NCBI GenBank assembly: GCA_964502145.1
Contig: CAZCVI010000053.1
Span: forward strand, 1-49,500
Direction: 5' to 3'
Origin: CAZCVI01 sp964502145
GTDB lineage: Bacteria > Acidobacteriota > Aminicenantia > UBA2199
Length of the DNA stretch: 49,500 nt
Part shown: positions 8,432 through 16,335 of the stretch, piece by piece
How the letters are laid out: the number at the start of each line of letters is the position of its first letter
How positions within the stretch are numbered: position 1 is the stretch's first letter
Notes under the pieces: model-generated
Told to the model about the DNA's origin: nothing
What the model saw: the letters and a program-made list of their open reading frames with translations, nothing else
Databases searched by the model: none
Made by a program: the position numbers and the translations under genes

Positions 8432-8473
8432 AATTTATACCTCCGTTTCGCTTGTTTTGTTTATCACGTTCAT

Positions 8474-8501
8474 ATTATAGTGATTTGCGTTTGTTTTTCA
8501 A
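8474..8501 (-). promoter_or_regulatory. promoter of the GWxTD gene
   Basis: Minus strand TTGAAA (8501-8496), 16-bp spacer, TATAAT (8479-8474); leader about 35 nt. Confidence 0.55.
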
Positions 8502-8540
8502 GTAGGTCAGACGAATATTTTCTTTTTTTAGGCTGGGCTG

Positions 8541-8569
8541 TTGATTTGTCAGAAAAAAGTCATTATAAT
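8541..8569 (+). promoter_or_regulatory. promoter of the PAS-GGDEF gene, almost leaderless
   Basis: TTGATT (8541-8546), 17-bp spacer, TATAAT (8564-8569). Transcription would begin about 5 nt before the ATG at 8581, and no ribosome-binding site is visible. Confidence 0.6.
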
Positions 8570-8580
8570 AATAAATACGC

Positions 8581-9471
8581 ATGTTAAACATAAACGATTT
8601 GAAAGAGTACGAGCTTTTTTTTGAAACGTTGCTTAACAGTATGGTTTCTGCTGTGCTGCTGGTGGATAAAGATCAGAAAATTCTTGGCTACAATGACTCC
8701 TTCAAGACATTATGTCATCAGGTACACGCCGATTCTCCCGCTCCGGATTGTCCTGGTGGTGCCCATTGTAGTGCGTGTAAATTAAGGGACTCCTTGGTGC
8801 CGCATCTGGTTTATAAGGTTCCAGTTCACCAGGAGCGGATGACGCGGAAATTTTTGATTGATAGTCAGGAGGTAATCCGTTATTTTCTATATTCCACCCG
8901 TTATGTGCAAATTAATGGTCAGGAGCAGATACTGGTTATTGTCGATGATATCACGGAAACGATGGAGGCGCAGTTAAAAGTAAAGCGCATGGAATTTCTG
9001 GACCCGTTGACGCAAATGTACAATCACAAGCGGGTGCAGCTCAAATTGGAAGAGGAAATGATCCGTGCGTTTCGCTATGGGAATAATCTTTCCGTTATAA
9101 TGTTGGATATTGATAATTTTAAAGAGATTAATCGGACCTATGGTCATCAGGTCGGCGACAACACGTTGATTACTATCAGTCGGTTGATCAAGAAGAATTT
9201 ACGTGACATCGATGTTGCTGGACGTTATGATGGTGTAGAATTTCTCGTGATATTGCCCCAGACGCTTCAGGAGCATGCCTATCGCACCGCAGAACGTATC
9301 CGTCAGGCGGTAGCGGACCATATCTTTGATGAACAGGGTTTAAAAGTAACCATCAGTGGCAGTGTCACAGAATTTCAGCAGCAGCAGAAGAGTGCCTTGC
9401 ACCTGACCGATAAAGCCGAGCTTCTCCTGCATGCAGCGAAAGAAAAAGGCCGTAATCGCATTGAAGTATAA
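8581..9471 (+). CDS. PAS-GGDEF protein with degenerate active site and intact I-site
   Basis: A 296-residue cytoplasmic protein. A PAS-like domain (about residues 10-125) contains a Cys cluster (CPGGAHCSAC, about 60-69) that might bind metal, a cofactor or sense redox. A GGDEF domain (about 138-296) has the MLDIDNFKEIN and GHQVGD segments. The signature GG(D/E)EF reads DGVEF at 217-221, so the metal-binding acid at its third position is Val, and cyclic-di-GMP synthesis is unlikely. The inhibitory I-site RxxD (RDID, 208-211) is intact, five residues upstream as expected, so the protein could instead bind c-di-GMP. No membrane segment is present. The ATG at 8581 fits the promoter; there is no Shine-Dalgarno sequence. 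Confidence 0.85.
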   Translation: MLNINDLKEYELFFETLLNSMVSAVLLVDKDQKILGYNDSFKTLCHQVHADSPAPDCPGGAHCSACKLRDSLVPHLVYKVPVHQERMTRKFLIDSQEVIRYFLYSTRYVQINGQEQILVIVDDITETMEAQLKVKRMEFLDPLTQMYNHKRVQLKLEEEMIRAFRYGNNLSVIMLDIDNFKEINRTYGHQVGDNTLITISRLIKKNLRDIDVAGRYDGVEFLVILPQTLQEHAYRTAERIRQAVADHIFDEQGLKVTISGSVTEFQQQQKSALHLTDKAELLLHAAKEKGRNRIEV

Positions 9472-9502
9472 TCATTTTTAAGAAAAGCCCCGCCACGCGT
9501 CT

Positions 9503-9636
9503 TGGATTCACCGGCAACTTAATGGGAATTATGGGAATGATGGGAATGATGGGATAAACAAAAAAATTCCCATTCCTCCCATCATTCCCATAATTCCCAT
9601 AATTCCCATACTTCCCATTAAGTTGGCAGTGGATTC
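9503..9636. repeat. palindromic 9-bp-periodic repeat, TGGGAATNA family, with TGGATTCACC ends
   Basis: The left end TGGATTCACC (9503-9512) runs through GGCAACTTAA into TGGGAATNA units. The right arm has TCCCATNAT units and closes with TTAAGTTGGCAGTGGATTC, an imperfect complement of the left end. It lies between the GGDEF gene and the promoter of the AAA-ATPase-like gene. Confidence 0.85.
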
Positions 9637-9652
9637 AGCGCGTTTCACCAAG

Positions 9653-9681
9653 TTGAAATTCCCGTGTATTGATGATATACT
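9653..9681 (+). promoter_or_regulatory. promoter of the AAA-ATPase-like gene
   Basis: TTGAAA (9653-9658), 17-bp spacer, TATACT (9676-9681). It starts 17 bp after the end of the palindromic element, so the element abuts the promoter. Confidence 0.55.
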
Positions 9682-9705
9682 ATATCCGGTAAATGGTGAA
9701 TACAT

Positions 9706-11469
9706 ATGAAAAGAAAAAAACTGCCTATCGGTATATCGGATTTTAAGGATGTCGTGTCCGGAGATTATTATTATGTTGATAAGACGTTGTTTATTCAAGA
9801 GATCATGGATAGAGGCAGCAAAATCTTGCTCATTCCCCGGCCACGGCGCTTTGGGAAAACGCTTAATCTCTCCATGGTCGGATATTTTTATGATTGTTGT
9901 CCCGAGAAAATTTCCACTGAAGTTGACGGGCTTTTCCCTACCCATAAGAATGCTTTGCCTAAAAATTCGTATGGGCAATTATTCCAGCGCTTCAATATTG
10001 CGCGGGCCGGTCAAGAATACATGGCAAAGATGGGCAAACATCCCGTTATTTTTTTCTCTTTTAGAAGCATCAAAGAAACAACCTGGAAAAATTGTCTGGA
10101 AAAAATCAAGCAGCTTATTGTTGACGCCTATTTAACGCATGACTATCTGTTGCATAGTCCATTGTTAAAGACAGAGGAGAAGAACTATTTTCACCGGATC
10201 ATCGAGTGGCAAGGCAGTAGTGTTGATTATGGAAATAGTTTGGAAAAGTTGTTGCATTTCTTGAGTCGTTATTATGAGGAACGGGTCGTTATTTTAATTG
10301 ATGAATATGACGCGCCTATTCATGCTGGCTTTGCCCATCATTATTATGACGACATCATCCATTTTATTCGAAATTTCCTTGGTGGTGGTTTAAAGGATAC
10401 CGATAAATACTTGGAAAAGAGTGTGATCACCGGTATTTTGCGAATAGCCAAAGAATCGATCTTTTCTGGGCTCAACAATCCGGGTGTATTCACCTTGACG
10501 TCGAACCAATTCAACGATCAATTTGGTTTCACTGAGGCAGAAGTAGAAACTATGCTGACCGATTTTGATCTGCTTCATCGTTATGACGAGATAAAAAAGT
10601 GGTATAACGGTTACATGTTTGGTGACAAAACCATTTACAATCCGTGGTCGATTATCAATTTTCTTGAGGATATTGACCATAACATACTGCCTTATTGGGT
10701 CAACACGTCTAATAACGAATTAATCGAGTCGCTTCTTTCCAATGGTGGCAAAGAATTAAAAGAGGAACTCGAACAATTGCTGCAAGGTGAGTCGATTGAG
10801 AAGATTATTGATGAAAACATTGTCATGAAAGAGATTTCTTCTCGTGAAGATTTGCTGTGGAGTTTCCTTTTAATGGGGGGTTATTTGAAATACACGGCAA
10901 AGCGAATGGACCTTTCCATAGGAAAATACTATTATGTGCTCTCTATTCCCAACCTTGAAGTAAGGATTACATATATTGACATTATCAACCATTATTTTTC
11001 TGCCAAGGTCAAGACTACCAAATTGGAGAGCATGCTTAAAGCGTTAATTGAGGGGAATGTCGTTCTGTTTGAAGAAATATTGCAGGATGTAGTGGCTGTA
11101 GTTTTCAGTTATCATGATTTTGGTGGGGAACCGGAGCGAGTGTATCATGCATTAGTGGCCGGGTTATTGGTTTGGATTTCCGGCACTCATGAAATAAAAT
11201 CCAATCGTGAATCTGGTTACGGCAGATATGATATCATGATAATCCCGAAGGATCCCCAGTTGGTGGGATATGTGATTGAGTTCAAAGGGGTTAACAAGCG
11301 TAAAAAAGAAACGGTTAAGAATGCGACGGCAGTGGCTTTAAAACAGATTGAAGATAAGCAATATGAGACTGAACTGCGTGAACGAGGGATAGATACTATA
11401 AAAAAATTAGCGATAGTATTCAGTGGGAAGAACGTTTTTGTGACTGAAAGCAGTAATACTATTAAATAA
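9706..11469 (+). CDS. AAA-ATPase-like / PD-(D/E)XK nuclease family protein
   Basis: A 587-residue protein of the AAA-ATPase_like (PF09820) plus PDDEXK_9 (PF08011) architecture. The N-terminus has the family hallmark LPIGISDFKDV...YYVDKT, followed by a P-loop-like RPRRFGKTLNLSM (about residues 45-57) and a Walker B-like VVILIDEYDAP (about 195). The C-terminus has PD-(D/E)XK-type residues: GRYDIMI about residue 505 and YVIEFKG about 525. Such genes are multicopy in many anaerobes and archaea; nuclease or defence roles are suspected but not shown. Start chosen at ATG 9706 with GGTGA six bases upstream. Single gene; a repeat lies directly upstream and a 21-bp tandem repeat downstream. Confidence 0.85.
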   Translation: MKRKKLPIGISDFKDVVSGDYYYVDKTLFIQEIMDRGSKILLIPRPRRFGKTLNLSMVGYFYDCCPEKISTEVDGLFPTHKNALPKNSYGQLFQRFNIARAGQEYMAKMGKHPVIFFSFRSIKETTWKNCLEKIKQLIVDAYLTHDYLLHSPLLKTEEKNYFHRIIEWQGSSVDYGNSLEKLLHFLSRYYEERVVILIDEYDAPIHAGFAHHYYDDIIHFIRNFLGGGLKDTDKYLEKSVITGILRIAKESIFSGLNNPGVFTLTSNQFNDQFGFTEAEVETMLTDFDLLHRYDEIKKWYNGYMFGDKTIYNPWSIINFLEDIDHNILPYWVNTSNNELIESLLSNGGKELKEELEQLLQGESIEKIIDENIVMKEISSREDLLWSFLLMGGYLKYTAKRMDLSIGKYYYVLSIPNLEVRITYIDIINHYFSAKVKTTKLESMLKALIEGNVVLFEEILQDVVAVVFSYHDFGGEPERVYHALVAGLLVWISGTHEIKSNRESGYGRYDIMIIPKDPQLVGYVIEFKGVNKRKKETVKNATAVALKQIEDKQYETELRERGIDTIKKLAIVFSGKNVFVTESSNTIK

Positions 11470-12077
11470 TGGGTTGCACTTGTATGGATTGGGCTGGAAT
11501 AGGGTTCAAATTCTCTGCAAACATAGGAATCAAGGGAGCAGAGTGTTCATTCTCTTGTGTTTTGTGTGGTGTTTATTGAATTGTATCTCATTGTTTTCCT
11601 GTTTTGTCTAAAAAACTAGGATTTTAAGTCGGCATTGTTCTCCCCTGCGAATATTACAGCCACTTTGTCTCATTGCAGGCGTGAAGGTTGTGGATGTACT
11701 AGTGAAACGGGTTAAAAAGATGGAATGTAATGTTTTTCCGTGGTCCTCTTGTCTTTTTCCGCTGTCCTCTGGTTGTTTTTCTCCGTCCCTTTGTTGTTTT
11801 TCCCGGTTTTTTTGTTGTTTTTCTCGGTTTTTTTGTTGTTTTTCTCAGTCCCTTTGTTGTTTTTCCCGGTCTTTTTGTTGTTTTTCCCGGTTTCCTTGTT
11901 GTTTTCTCTGGTTTCCCTGTCTTTTTTTCTCGTTCTGTATCATTTCACCTGAAATGGAAGTTTCAGGTTTTTTGTTTGAGCAGTATCAAAAATCCCTTGT
12001 TTATATGATAAAGAATTGGGTTTAAAAAGTCAATAGTTTTTTATAGAAATTATTTTTTTTGTCCGGTCGGGTTAAAC
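11470..12077. other. gene-free interval
   Basis: No ORF here shows protein-like composition. The only structure seen is the pyrimidine-rich tandem repeat at 11732-11932; the rest is AT-rich sequence in which nothing was recognised. Confidence 0.6.
11732..11932 (+). repeat. 21-bp pyrimidine-rich tandem repeat (about nine units)
   Basis: Imperfect 21-bp units, each close to TTTTTCCCGGTTTTTTTGTTG, almost purine-free on the plus strand. Because 21 is a multiple of three, all three plus frames stay open and would give hydrophobic heptads of Phe, Val, Pro and Gly. The composition is unlike a real protein, so these ORFs are not called. Strand asymmetry would permit triplex or other non-B DNA. Confidence 0.8.
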
Positions 12078-12436
12078 GTAGACGCGCCATCCTTGGCGCA
12101 TTAATAAATGACAGAGTTAAAGCAATATTGCAAGATGTTTGGTCTACCTGGATTCACCGCCAAGTTTCAAAAAAAACTGGACTATCTGGACATATTGGAC
12201 ATTCTGGACTAACTGGACTTCACAAAACCTGTAAATTTTGTCCAGCTTGTCCAGTAAGTCCAGAGCGTCCAGAAAGTCCAGTTTGCCACGGTTATCCGTG
12301 GGACTGATAAAAATCTGCTGGTGAATCCAAGTCTACAACATAAAACTGTCTATAAAACAATTGGTAATAAATGGCAGCAGGGTATTAATGATTAAGCGGC
12401 TGGTTTATTTTAATGCGCCAGGGATGGCGCGTCTAC
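12078..12436. repeat. nested palindromic element, copy A
   Basis: The outer 27-bp inverted repeat starts GTAGACGCGCC at 12078 and ends at 12410-12436 (GGCGCGTCTAC). It encloses an inner TGGAC-family palindrome with perfect 10-bp ends (TGGATTCACC 12149-12158, GGTGAATCCA 12320-12329). Each outer repeat is itself a small palindrome (GCGCCATCCTTGGCGC). No ORF is supported inside. Copy B lies at 14203-14542. Confidence 0.75.
12149..12329. repeat. palindromic 9-bp-periodic repeat, TGGACNNNC family, copy A
   Basis: 181 bp with perfect 10-bp terminal inverted repeats. The left arm has TGGAC boxes 9 bp apart; the right arm has GTCCAG boxes, also 9 bp apart. It is 18 bp, i.e. two units, longer than the duplicated copy at 14273-14435, a direct sign of unit-number change since duplication. 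Confidence 0.9.
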
Positions 12437-12451
12437 ATAGTAGTAGAGGTA

Positions 12452-12494
12452 GCAGGAGTTCATGATGGACGAATGATGATCATGAACATCCTGC
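12452..12494 (-). terminator. hairpin downstream of the Cys-rich gene, copy A
   Basis: GCAGG(A)GTTCATGAT (12452-12466) pairs with ATCATGAACATCCTGC (12479-12494), about 50 nt after the stop of the minus-strand operon. No U-tract follows, so termination is only suggested. An identical copy lies at 14558-14600. Confidence 0.35.
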
Positions 12495-12542
12495 CCCACT
12501 CAACTGATACGCGCAAAGCAAGCGCGGCCAATGGAAAACCAA

Positions 12543-12857
12543 TTAGTGACTTCCACATTCCCCAGGCCGGGGGCTTGATAAACAAAGATAATACGTATAG
12601 GTAAATACTCCATTTTCATAATCTTCACACCAAACTTTGTAATAGGTCACACAGACTGAAACCGAATCACAAATACTACTAATTAGTGTGTGAAAGATAT
12701 ATTCATTGGGAGGAGTACAGCATTGCTCGATTCCCTGTTCACAGCCCAAACCATAACACCTCTTTTCACCCAGGCCAAAGATGGAAGGTTCCACAATGGA
12801 TATCACCCCTATGACTACAATAACAAGACCAACCGCGTACCGCACTAATCTTTTCAT
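12543..12857 (-). CDS. small exported Cys-rich protein, copy A
   Basis: A 104-residue protein. It has an N-terminal membrane or signal segment (residues 5-22), then VEPSIFGLG and a Cys-rich remainder with nine Cys at 34, 39, 46, 47, 63, 69, 77, 92 and 101. Eight of these are shared with copy B, enough for four disulfides; Cys46 is unique to this copy. No known family was recognised. The setting, a short exported Cys-rich peptide next to a 6-bladed propeller, is reminiscent of NVEALA-type genes in Bacteroidota, but the NVEALA motif itself is absent. It follows the propeller gene by 15 bp, with AGGAGA upstream of its ATG, so the two are co-transcribed. Confidence 0.75.
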   Translation of the reverse strand: MKRLVRYAVGLVIVVIGVISIVEPSIFGLGEKRCYGLGCEQGIEQCCTPPNEYIFHTLISSICDSVSVCVTYYKVWCEDYENGVFTYTYYLCLSSPRPGECGSH

Positions 12858-12872
12858 GTTAAATTTCTCCTA

Positions 12873-13970
12873 TTATTTTTTTATTTTTAAAAGGGCTACC
12901 CCTATCTCAGTCACACCGTAAAACACCTTATTTTGTTTTGCCACAATTCTTTTGCAATCAGTGGGATAAAAAAAATAAATCTGGACTAGTTGGAAATTTA
13001 AATCGAAACAATAAAGCACTCGTTTACTCTTGTAAGACCCGGCGGATAAATAAAAAAAGGATTCATTGTCTTTATCGACAAAAAAATTTGCAAACAAAGT
13101 CACATTTCTATACATATTTGCCGGGGCAGTCTTACTCTTCTCAATTCTATTCAAAAACTCTGGGAATAATCGTTCAGGCCAGAGATTAGCCTGCTTTAAC
13201 AATTTCCCCTCCTTGAATATATAAATCGTGGATGAACGGGACGAATACACAATTAATCGCCCGTCTAATAATACATCATACTGAAGATCACTGGTTCCAG
13301 TGGGATATCCAAGTGGAAAATAAGGGTCGTAGGTTGGGGCTTTCATTAGGTAGGTGTTAACCTCCCCGTTTTTTAATAATCTGTATTTTAGTTTCAGGTT
13401 TTTATCCAAGACGTCAATTCCATAGGTCGTTGGGGATATGGTAAAAAGATTTCCCGATTTGTCCACAACAGGTAAAAATGCAGCGATAGGATAGGTGTAT
13501 AATCGGAATTCTCTGATTGGTTTCGCATCACTGGTGAAAGAAATAATTTTCTGGTTTTGGGCTGATATCACATACAGGTTGCCATCACGGGAAAAATAAA
13601 TTCGATCATATGGTCCTTCTTTCTTGCGAATTTCAAAAGGGCCAATACCATGGTCTATGAACGCTTTACGCAATTTTAGATTCTTGTCGAAGGAGAAAAC
13701 CTTGTCCAAGATCGCGTCAAAGACAAAAAAGCCGCCCCTATCGTCTGGCATAACAGATGTGGGACGACCAAAAAAGTTTTGGTCATCAATATCTTCTTCC
13801 ACACTGCCCACTCGTTGCAACTGGATATACATGGAATCCTTTTCGATATGGGTTGGTTTTGGTTTTTCAATCACAACAGGTTTCCCTGCCAACAAATCCA
13901 CAGGCAAAACCAACCCCATGGCACCTATACATAAAAGACTTAAGAGACAAAACATGGTCAAGCGGGTCAT
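12873..13970 (-). CDS. exported 6-bladed beta-propeller protein, copy A
   Basis: 365 residues. A Sec-type signal peptide (residues 1-29, cleavage near LLAG) is followed by repeated propeller-like strands such as GGFFVFDAILDKVFSFD, GNLYVISAQNQKIISF and GNLFTISPTTYGIDVLD. This fits the 6-bladed beta-propeller (NHL/TolB-like) proteins common in Bacteroidota and Aminicenantes-type genomes. These are extracytoplasmic, with ligands mostly unknown. GGAGGAG precedes the ATG. First gene of a two-gene operon with the small Cys-rich protein. It is one half of a 2.1-kb tandem duplication; the first ~57 codons are identical to copy B, while the rest has diverged by roughly 10-20%. Confidence 0.8.
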   Translation of the reverse strand: MTRLTMFCLLSLLCIGAMGLVLPVDLLAGKPVVIEKPKPTHIEKDSMYIQLQRVGSVEEDIDDQNFFGRPTSVMPDDRGGFFVFDAILDKVFSFDKNLKLRKAFIDHGIGPFEIRKKEGPYDRIYFSRDGNLYVISAQNQKIISFTSDAKPIREFRLYTYPIAAFLPVVDKSGNLFTISPTTYGIDVLDKNLKLKYRLLKNGEVNTYLMKAPTYDPYFPLGYPTGTSDLQYDVLLDGRLIVYSSRSSTIYIFKEGKLLKQANLWPERLFPEFLNRIEKSKTAPANMYRNVTLFANFFVDKDNESFFYLSAGSYKSKRVLYCFDLNFQLVQIYFFYPTDCKRIVAKQNKVFYGVTEIGVALLKIKK

Positions 13971-14053
13971 TTTCTATTCTCCTCCCTTTCCAGAATTCGT
14001 TTTGGGGAACTTCTTTTTTTATCACAAGGTAAATGTATATTCTTCATCCCAAA

Positions 14054-14082
14054 AGTATAAACCCCACAAAAAAAGTTGTCAA
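14054..14082 (-). promoter_or_regulatory. promoter of propeller/Cys-rich operon A
   Basis: Minus strand TTGACA (14082-14077), 17-bp spacer, TATACT (14059-14054): a near-consensus promoter about 85 bp before the start codon. An identical one precedes copy B. Confidence 0.7.
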
Positions 14083-14165
14083 GAGCTTTTAAAAAGTTTT
14101 TTTCATTGTCATCTGAATGGAGTAAGATGTGGAAGCAGATATCATGATTAAGCGGCTTGTTTATT

Positions 14166-14229
14166 TTAATGCGCCAGGGATGGCGCGTCTACTCTATTTA
14201 TCGTAGACGCGCCATCCTTGGCGCATTAA
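14166..14229. repeat. 27-bp-arm palindrome at the duplication junction
   Basis: Left arm 14166-14192 and right arm 14203-14229 match at 26 of 27 positions around a 10-nt loop (TCTATTTATC). The right arm is also the outer end of the copy B nested element. Confidence 0.85.
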
Positions 14230-14542
14230 GAAGCGGAGGGTTAAAATAATACTGCAAGATGCCGGGTCTACCTGGATTCACCGCCAAGTTTCAAAAAAAA
14301 CTGGACTATCTGGACATACTGGACATTCTGGACTAACTAGACTTCACAAAACCTGTAAATTTTGTCCAGCTTGTCCAGAAAGTCCAGTTTACCACGGTTA
14401 TCCGTGGGACTGATAAAAATCTGCTGGTGAATCCAGGTCTACAACATAAAACTAGCTATAAAACAATTGGTAATAAATGGCAGCAAGTTATTAATGATTA
14501 AACGGCTGGTTTATTTTAATGCGCCAGGGATGGCGCGTCTAC
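14203..14542. repeat. nested palindromic element, copy B
   Basis: Same design as 12078-12436: outer 27-bp inverted repeats (14203-14229 and 14516-14542) around an inner TGGAC-family palindrome. Confidence 0.75.
14273..14435. repeat. palindromic 9-bp-periodic repeat, TGGACNNNC family, copy B
   Basis: 163 bp with perfect TGGATTCACC (14273-14282)/GGTGAATCCA (14426-14435) ends. It has two fewer 9-bp units in the right arm than copy A. Confidence 0.9.
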
Positions 14543-14648
14543 ATAGTAGTAGAGGTAGCAGGAGTTCATGATGGACGAATGATGATCATGAACATCCTGC
14601 CCCACTCAACTGATACGCGCAGAGCAAGCGCGGCCAATGGAAAACCAA

Positions 14649-14963
14649 TTATTTACTTCCACATTCCCCAGGCAAGGGGCTTGATAAACAAAGATAATTC
14701 CTCATATGAAACAATCCAAGATCAAGATCTTCGCACCAAACCTGGTATTTGGTCACACAGACTGAAATCGTATCACAAATACTATAAATAATAGTATAAC
14801 CGTAATACTCCTCGGGAGGAACACAGTTTTGCTCAATACCTTGTTCGCAACCCAAGCCGTAACACTTCTTTTGTCCCAAGCCAAAGATGGAAGGTTCCAT
14901 AAAGGATATCACCGCAATGGCTACAATAACAAAACCAACCGCGTACCATAATAATTTTTTCAT
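14649..14963 (-). CDS. small exported Cys-rich protein, copy B
   Basis: A 104-residue paralogue of the 12543-12857 protein. It has the same hydrophobic N-terminus and EPSIFGLG segment, and eight Cys at 34, 39, 47, 63, 69, 77, 92 and 101 (position 46 is Asn here). Spacing between Cys is fully conserved while intervening residues vary (for example 51-61 and 79-90), as expected for a disulfide-held fold. AGGAGGT lies upstream of the ATG, 12 bp after the propeller stop codon. Function unknown; probably exported together with the propeller. Confidence 0.75.
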   Translation of the reverse strand: MKKLLWYAVGFVIVAIAVISFMEPSIFGLGQKKCYGLGCEQGIEQNCVPPEEYYGYTIIYSICDTISVCVTKYQVWCEDLDLGLFHMRNYLCLSSPLPGECGSK

Positions 14964-14975
14964 GAGAAATACCTC

Positions 14976-16076
14976 CTATTTTTTTATTTTTAAAAGGGCT
15001 ACACCCATTTCTGTTACTCCGTAAAATGTCTGATTTCGCTTGGCCACAATTCTCTTGCAATCGGTGGGATAAAAATAATAGATGTTCACAAGCTGGCAAT
15101 TTAAATCGAAGCAATAAAGCCACCTTTGTTTGCTCTTGTGAGATGCGGCGGATAAATAAAAAAAGGATTCATTGTCTTTATCGACAAAAAAATTCCCAAA
15201 CAAGGTGACATAGGAATAAATATTTGCCGGGTCTTTTTTAGCCTTCTCAACTTGATGCAAAAACTCTGGGAATAGTCGCTCAGGCCATAAATTAAACTCC
15301 TTCAGCAGTTTCCCCTCCTTAAATATATAAATCTTTGATGAACGTGAAAAGTATACAATTAATCGCCCATCCAAAAGTACATCATACATGAGATCAACGC
15401 TGCAAGTAGGATTTCCCATTGGAAAATGAGGGTCATAGCTTGGGGATTTTATCAGCCATGTGTTGACCTCCCCGTTTTTTAATAAGCTGTATTTTAGTTT
15501 CAGGTTTTTATCCAAGACGTCAATCCCATAGGTGGTTGGAGATATGGTAAAAAGATTTCCCGATTTGTCCACAACAGGCAAAAACCTCGGTTGATTGTAG
15601 GTGTATAATCGGAATTCTCGGATTGGTTTCGCGTCCCTGGTGAAACAGATAACTTTCTGGTTTTGGGGGGAGATCACATAAAGGTTGTTATCGCGGGAAA
15701 AATAAATTCGATCAAATGGTCCTTCTTTCTTCCTAATTTCGAAAGGGCCAATACCATTGTCTATGAAGACTTTCCGCAGTTTTAAATCCTTGTCGAAGGA
15801 GAAAATCTTGTCCAAAATCGAGTCAAAAACAAAAAAACCACCCCTATCATCTGGCATAATATCGGTTGGCCGACCAAAAAAGTTTTGGTCATCAATGTCT
15901 TCTTTCACACTGCCCACTCGTTGCAACTGGATATACATGGAATCCTTTTCGATATGGGTTGGTTTTGGTTTTTCAATCACAACAGGTTTCCCTGCCAACA
16001 AATCCACAGGCAAAACCAACCCCATGGCACCTATACATAAAAGACTTAAGAGACAAAACATGGTCAAGCGGGTCAT
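14976..16076 (-). CDS. exported 6-bladed beta-propeller protein, copy B
   Basis: A 366-residue paralogue of the 12873-13970 protein with an identical signal peptide and first ~57 residues. Differences concentrate in blade regions (for example LYTYNQPRFLPV against LYTYPIAAFLPV, and the segment around residues 210-275). No frame damage was seen. First gene of operon B; GGAGGAG lies before the ATG. Extracytoplasmic; ligand or partner unknown, with the adjacent Cys-rich protein the obvious candidate. Confidence 0.8.
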   Translation of the reverse strand: MTRLTMFCLLSLLCIGAMGLVLPVDLLAGKPVVIEKPKPTHIEKDSMYIQLQRVGSVKEDIDDQNFFGRPTDIMPDDRGGFFVFDSILDKIFSFDKDLKLRKVFIDNGIGPFEIRKKEGPFDRIYFSRDNNLYVISPQNQKVICFTRDAKPIREFRLYTYNQPRFLPVVDKSGNLFTISPTTYGIDVLDKNLKLKYSLLKNGEVNTWLIKSPSYDPHFPMGNPTCSVDLMYDVLLDGRLIVYFSRSSKIYIFKEGKLLKEFNLWPERLFPEFLHQVEKAKKDPANIYSYVTLFGNFFVDKDNESFFYLSAASHKSKQRWLYCFDLNCQLVNIYYFYPTDCKRIVAKRNQTFYGVTEMGVALLKIKK

Positions 16077-16159
16077 TTTCTATTCTCCTCCCTTTCCAGA
16101 ATTCGTTTTGGGGAACTTCTTTTTTTATCACAAGGTAAATGTATATTCTTCATCCCAAA

Positions 16160-16188
16160 AGTATAAACCCCACAAAAAAAGTTGTCAA
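16160..16188 (-). promoter_or_regulatory. promoter of propeller/Cys-rich operon B
   Basis: Minus strand TTGACA (16188-16183), 17-bp spacer, TATACT (16165-16160), identical to copy A. Confidence 0.7.
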
Positions 16189-16271
16189 GAGCTTTTAAAA
16201 AGTTTTTTTCATTGTCATCTGAATGGAGTAAGATGTGGAAGCAGATATCATGTTGAAGCGGCTGGTTTATT

Positions 16272-16335
16272 TTAATGCGCCAAGGATGGCGCGTCTACTC
16301 TATTTATCGTAGACGCGCCATCCCTGGCGCATTAA
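16272..16335. repeat. 27-bp-arm palindrome at the right end of the duplication
   Basis: Second copy of the 14166-14229 palindrome, offset by 2106 bp. Similarity continues to about 16375 (TAATAAGCGGAGGGTTAAAA, then a GGGTCTAC end). Confidence 0.8.

Noticed and set aside
11681..12025. Three overlapping plus-strand frames of 70-114 codons
   Set aside because: All are produced by the 21-bp pyrimidine-rich repeat; the predicted peptides are almost only Phe, Val, Leu, Pro, Ser and Cys.
12413..12604. Short frame present in both duplication copies (also 14519-14791)
   Set aside because: It lies in the 3' region opposite the Cys-rich gene, covers an inverted repeat and has no ribosome site. Its conservation is explained by the duplication.
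12543..12857. NVEALA-family assignment for the small Cys-rich protein
   Set aside because: The defining NVEALA motif is absent; only the genomic setting and size are similar.
12149..14435. CRISPR-like regularly spaced repeats
   Set aside because: Units are contiguous 9-bp tandem boxes in palindromic arms, without 20-40 bp spacers and without cas genes.
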